Positions 59,692 through 64,000 of a stretch of DNA of 64,000 bases are shown here, piece by piece. The stretch comes from Rotaria sordida (taxonomy: Eukaryota > Rotifera > Eurotatoria > Philodinida > Philodinidae). The position numbers and the translations under genes were made by a program. Numbering within the stretch: position 1 is the stretch's first letter; every line of letters begins with the position of its first letter. The notes below the pieces were generated by a model. It saw nothing but the letters and a program-made list of their open reading frames with translations. It did no database searches and was not told the origin of the DNA. The stretch covers positions 1-64,000 of the forward strand of contig CAJNOL010001061.1 in the NCBI GenBank assembly GCA_905250125.1, given 5' to 3'.

Positions 59692-61450
59692 ATGGATAAT
59701 ATTCTATCTTCAACTCCAAATCGATTTGAAATACTTCCCAATGAAATTTTTCTTGAAATCTTCAAATATTTAAAACCAATCGATTTGATAAGTTTCATAG
59801 GACATAATCCACGAATCAATGATATTATACACAAGGTAAAACTAAGAATAGTTATTGAACGTCCCAAAAAAGAAGAACAAAATTTCGATTATCTGAAGAG
59901 TTTTCTTCCAATTCAATTTATTCGTCTCAAATTTTGTTATCCTTGGGACGCATTAAATTTACATTTGTATACAAAACTACGTTCATTGAAACTCGATTAT
60001 ACTCGTCTGTTGCAAAGACAATATTCTCAAGTAAGTTGAACTAGTGTATGTTATTTCGCGTAATATTGAGAAATTGACAGAAAAATATGAAATATATGTT
60101 ATAATTATAGATATTCACTGTTCACTTACCACATCTCGAGCAATTTTCCTTGTTTGGTCATATAGATTGCCGTGGGGATACAATATTGCTGTCTATTCTT
60201 GACAGCAACCATTTTCCATCACTTAAAGTTCTTCAATTCTCAGACAGAATTCACCATACACTAGAATTTCAAAAGCACAACCAATCATCAAATAATACAA
60301 TTCATACGCTTACTCTTCATATTGCCAATGTATCAATATTGGATCCATTACTCAATCTTCTACCTAATTTACGTCGGTTTGAAGCGAGTTTTTCACTATC
60401 CATCAATCAATCTTTGAATTTCAATAAGTGTCATATGTCACTTAAATATCTGCGAATAATTCTTGTAAATCCATTCAATGATCTCGAAAAGATACTTCCC
60501 TATATGCCTAATTTAGAAGAATTGCGTGTCACAGGAATGATTCGTGAACGATCGATATTATACCATTTTAAAAAATTAAGTGAAATTTTTCATATTTATA
60601 CATCTAATTTAAAAAAATTCGATTGTGAATTATATTGTGACGAAACAAATGAACAAGTCGATATTCTTATTATACAACAACTTCATCCATTATTCAAAAT
60701 GATACAATGTCATGAAGACAGTTTTTTTAAAAACTTTCCTTTAGGAAATCGTCGCAAATATTGTTATGCAACTGATCTAATGGAATATACAATTTTCAAA
60801 GAGCGTGAATGTACGTATAGACCATTTTCTTTACTCTAATTTTCGATTTTTATATGCAATGTTTATTGATAGAAATCAGACATAAAGACTGAATTGAATC
60901 AAATTGAGATATGTTCATTCGATTTGTTTTCTGCATGACCGAACTAAAATATAAAAAATTCGTCATTTCAGATGTAAATATGTAATAGAGATTGATTAAA
61001 TAGACTTAATAATGATTATTGACTTAAATAACTTACAAAGGTACAAAAGGCAAGGCTAATAGTTATAATGAAGTTCGTCTAATTGTTATAAACAAAACTA
61101 CTTATTGTCAATGTGTAAATAAAAAACTCAGGCATATACTGTAATTTATATATTCTTTGATGAGTTTAACACGTTTATGTCGAACTTCATAATAATCTAT
61201 TGCTATGAAAAGTTTAATAATAAAGAAAAAAAAAATATTTTAATTTTTAACGATTGAGTCGAATGCTATACGAATGATGATTTTGATATTCGTTTTAATC
61301 TTTGATGAAAATCTAAAGTATTTTTAATCAAATATCATACCATCTCTTCTAGACTATGAACAAATAACACGTAAACCTGCCGAATATTATCCAGTATTGA
61401 GTGGATATGACAGTGGTGAATATTATGACCACAATGATGATTTATTTTGA
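59692..61450 (+). CDS. F-box protein with LRR-like C-terminal domain, copy 3
   Basis: Exons 59692-60030, 60111-60810 and 61353-61450, joined in frame (378 residues). The F-box is FEILPNEIFLEIFKYLKPID; the usual Asp of PDE is Asn here. The LRR-like exon has LPHLEQFSLFGHIDCRGDTI, LLNLLPNLRRFEASFSLSIN and ILPYMPNLEELRVTGMIRER, plus an insertion near its end (FFKNFPLGNRRK). The second donor is GTACGT instead of GTGAGT, and the intron before exon 3 is 542 bp, longer than in the paralogues. Exon 3 gives EYYPVLSGYDSGEYYDHNDD. It lies tail-to-tail with SUCLA2 (491 bp apart). Presumed SCF-type adaptor. Confidence 0.78.
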
Positions 61451-61941
61451 TTATGAATTTCGTTATCATGAAACTTACACTACAAATTATGAACTTTCTC
61501 TATGAAATCGTAATAACGATGATTATTAATTTGCATAATCGATCAAAAAACTTATTTAACCAACAATTTCACGAAACAAAAAATTCTCTTTTAATATCAA
61601 ATGATGCATTTATTTATATGAATAAAATATTCTATTTTAGCTATGATTATAAACCAGATGAAAATTTCATGTCAAATACATTTGCTTGTTCTTCGATAGT
61701 GTTTTATTTCATAGAAAAAAAAAAATGTTTAAAAAAAGAAACACATACATATGTTTGTTTTTCTCCGTATTATGAAAAAAAAAGAGTATGTTTACTCAAG
61801 CATAAACATTTTTGGCGAAGGAAAGGAAGGAAAAAAAACGAAATTACCCACACACAAATTCGCTATACTACTCGAACAAAGTCCAGCATATCGGAAAGAC
61901 GTAACGGAAAAAAAAAAACATAGTCAAGATACAGAGAAAAA
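61451..61941. other. Convergent 3' flanks of F-box gene 3 and SUCLA2
   Basis: Non-coding. A plus-strand frame (61447-61923) runs through but its content is lysine-rich by composition. It corresponds to 57565-58089 after F-box gene 2. Confidence 0.5.
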
Positions 61942-63784
61942 TTAAATTGGTAATTCAAATTGAACAGCTATCGAAGCAGATCGAGCTAAACTAACAATCT
62001 CAGCTAATTTTACTACCTAGAAATAAATACAAAAAATAATTTTTTAATTAAAACAATAATATTCTTACTAATCGAGCACCATCATCAAGATCATCACAAG
62101 GAAGTATTTTCAATTGACTTGAAGCAATAATTGCTTTAGCATCATCAACTCTTGTACCTATATCATTCAATTAAAATTCTATTTAAAAAAATTGAAATTT
62201 ACAAATAATTTACCTTGTAATCGTACAACAATTGGAATAGTCAATTTAAGTTCTTTAGCAGCTGCAACAATACCCTGAGCAATAACATCACATCGCATAA
62301 TACCTCCAAATATATTGACAAACACAGCTTGTACCTAATCGAGTAAAACGAAATAAATCAAGCAAAAATTTTTTTTCTTTTTTTGAACATACTCGTGGAT
62401 CAACAGTAATTAATTCAAATGCATTTTTAACTTGTGCAGCTGAAGCACCACCACCAACATCAAGAAAATTAGCTGGATTACCACCATGTAATTTAATTAT
62501 ATCCATTGTAGCCATAGCTAAACCAGCACCATTAACAAGACATCCAATTTCACCATCAAGACCAATATAATTTAAATTAGCTTCTTCAGCTTTAACATCA
62601 CGCCAATCTTTTTGTGCATTATCTTTTTGTTTAAATACAGCATCTTGTCGATATTCAGAATTATCATCAACATTAATCTTACAATCCATACCTATAGATA
62701 AAAAAAAAATAAATTATATTCTTATTTAAGAAACAAAAAAAAAACAAACAATAGATTTTTCCATCAGCTCCTTCAGTTAATGGATTGATTTCTAAGAGAA
62801 CAATATCTTTTGTAATAAATAAATTATACAATTTCATCATTATATCAGCTGCCTAGAAACAAAAATATAACTACTGTAGTTTGAAAAAAAATAGTTGTAA
62901 AAGATTGATGAACTTCTAGAAGAGCTTCATTACGAAATCCAAGTTGTTCTGCTATGTTCAATGCATCTTTATGTTCAAGACCAGTAGCAATATCAATAGG
63001 ATGACGAATAATTGCTTCAGGATAATCAGCAGCAATCTCTTCAATATGTGAACCACCTTGAGTTGATGTTATAATTACAGGACCATCATATCGTCGTTCT
63101 AATGCCACTGAAAAAGAAAACTCAGACCTTGAATCTTAGAATTTCAAAAAAAAAACAAAACAAGAAATGAAAAATACTGACATGCAAAATAATATTCTCG
63201 TCGTGTAAATAATTTTTCACATATAATTATACTATTAACAGGTTTTCCTTCACGACCTGTTTGTTTTGTATATAAACGATGACCAAGCATTTTCGATGCA
63301 ACTTGTTTTGCTTCATCAGGTCTATGAAAAACAAAAATATGTTCCTTCTTAATAATAAAAAATAAATATTAAATCTTACGAAAAAACCATTTTCACACCA
63401 CCTTTAAGTCCACTATCAAATGTTCCTCTACCTCGACCACCAGCAAGAATTTGAGCTTTGATAACAAGATCATGACCAAGTTCTAAGAGAAATTTAAATT
63501 AATATTATAAAAGAATAATATATGAAAATTTAAACCTTGACTTGAAGCTATTTGATAGCTTTCATCGGCTGTTTTAGCAATACGATATTTTGGTACACGA
63601 ATTCCAGCTTCTTCAAGTAATCCCATAGAAACATATTCATGAAGTAATAAATAAAAACGTTTTTGTACTGTTAAAATCGATTTTGTCGACAACGGTGCAA
63701 GCTATCATAAAAATAAAATTCATTTTTTTTTTGTTTTGGAATTTTATAATTTACTTTAATGAGAGAATTTCTAATGAAAGCCAT
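61942..63784 (-). CDS. SUCLA2: Succinate-CoA ligase (ADP-forming) beta subunit, mitochondrial
   Basis: A multi-exon minus-strand gene complete in the window. Exon 1 encodes [10 protein letters not shown] (63755-63784), then [20 protein letters not shown], a basic, serine-rich start fitting a mitochondrial targeting peptide. Later parts: ATP-grasp domain [69 protein letters not shown]; then [50 protein letters not shown] and [19 protein letters not shown]. The stop is TAA at 61942-61944 after [17 protein letters not shown] and the [10 protein letters not shown] and LQGTRVDD forms are those of SUCLA2 rather than SUCLG2. With the alpha subunit it converts succinyl-CoA to succinate with ATP formation in the TCA cycle. 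Its 3' end has been duplicated as a pseudogene at 58090-58690. Confidence 0.92.
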
Positions 63785-64000
63785 CTATTTTATTTTATTT
63801 TATTTTTTCAAAATAAACTTCAAGTAAAATTCAATTGTTCTGTTTGCATCCATAGCGCTTCATTCGCTTTTGGTAATACCGATGGGAGTTATTTATAAGA
63901 GGTCGCTGAATGACAACGAGATCGATACATTTTCAGTTGTCACTCATGTTCTAAATAATAAAAGCGTTAAAAAAAATGATTAAGTAAATCAATTGATTCT
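63785..64000. promoter_or_regulatory. 5' flank of SUCLA2
   Basis: 216 bp upstream of the ATG to the window edge. No TATA box was evident. The sequence is less repetitive than other flanks. Confidence 0.35.

Noticed and set aside
61447..61945. Plus-strand ORFs rich in Lys/Tyr between F-box gene 3 and SUCLA2
   Set aside because: Non-coding 3' flank; the equivalent region after F-box gene 2 is not open in the same frame.

Overview
The window is nuclear DNA of a metazoan, most likely a bdelloid rotifer (genus not determinable). It is strongly AT-rich. Host genes are cut by many short GT-AG introns, mostly about 50-90 bp. It also carries a horizontally derived non-ribosomal peptide synthetase (NRPS) remnant, a tandem family of F-box/leucine-rich-type genes of the kind expanded in bdelloids, and many small DNA-transposon derivatives. 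A 100-base run of N (16298-16397) marks a scaffold gap.

Layout. 1-4.7 kb: a coactosin-like actin-binding protein and an HflX/GTPBP6-type GTPase, both on the minus strand. 6.2-13 kb is a graveyard: a PhzF-family remnant, an F-box-family pseudogene, an internally deleted piggyBac element on TTAA sites, and a broken NRPS (A-T-C-A) split by a mariner-type foldback element. 13-16.7 kb is non-coding, with one TIR element and the gap. 16.7-23.4 kb: a myotubularin-related pseudophosphatase (MTMR10/12 type, minus) with a possible small gene inside one intron on the other strand. 24.3-30.0 kb: an ARMC5 homologue (ARM repeats plus C-terminal BTB), divergent from the myotubularin gene. 32.3-32.9 kb: an HMG-box protein. 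35.05 kb: a degenerate tRNA-Glu-like sequence. 36-42 kb: a long microsatellite-rich stretch around one small Q/N/S-rich gene of unknown function (40.2-41.1 kb). 42-51 kb: repeats, a minisatellite, an orphan promoter copy and a decayed unknown protein gene. 51-64 kb: three tandem F-box genes, with a partial SUCLA2 pseudogene after the second and the intact SUCLA2 gene tail-to-tail with the third.

How it fits together. The intact genes are unrelated housekeeping genes: actin binding, GTPase, phosphoinositide pseudophosphatase, CUL3-adaptor-type ARMC5, chromatin HMG protein and TCA-cycle ligase. The accessory interest lies in two places. One is the NRPS/PhzF/F-box wreck, where transposons sit exactly at or inside coding junctions. 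The other is the F-box array, which grew by segmental duplication of a unit made of promoter, F-box gene and the 3' end of SUCLA2, leaving at least one promoter without its gene and one SUCLA2 tail as a pseudogene. No CRISPR array, rRNA or bacterial operon structure was seen. Exon limits were read by eye from GT/AG signals and frame, and no searches were run.
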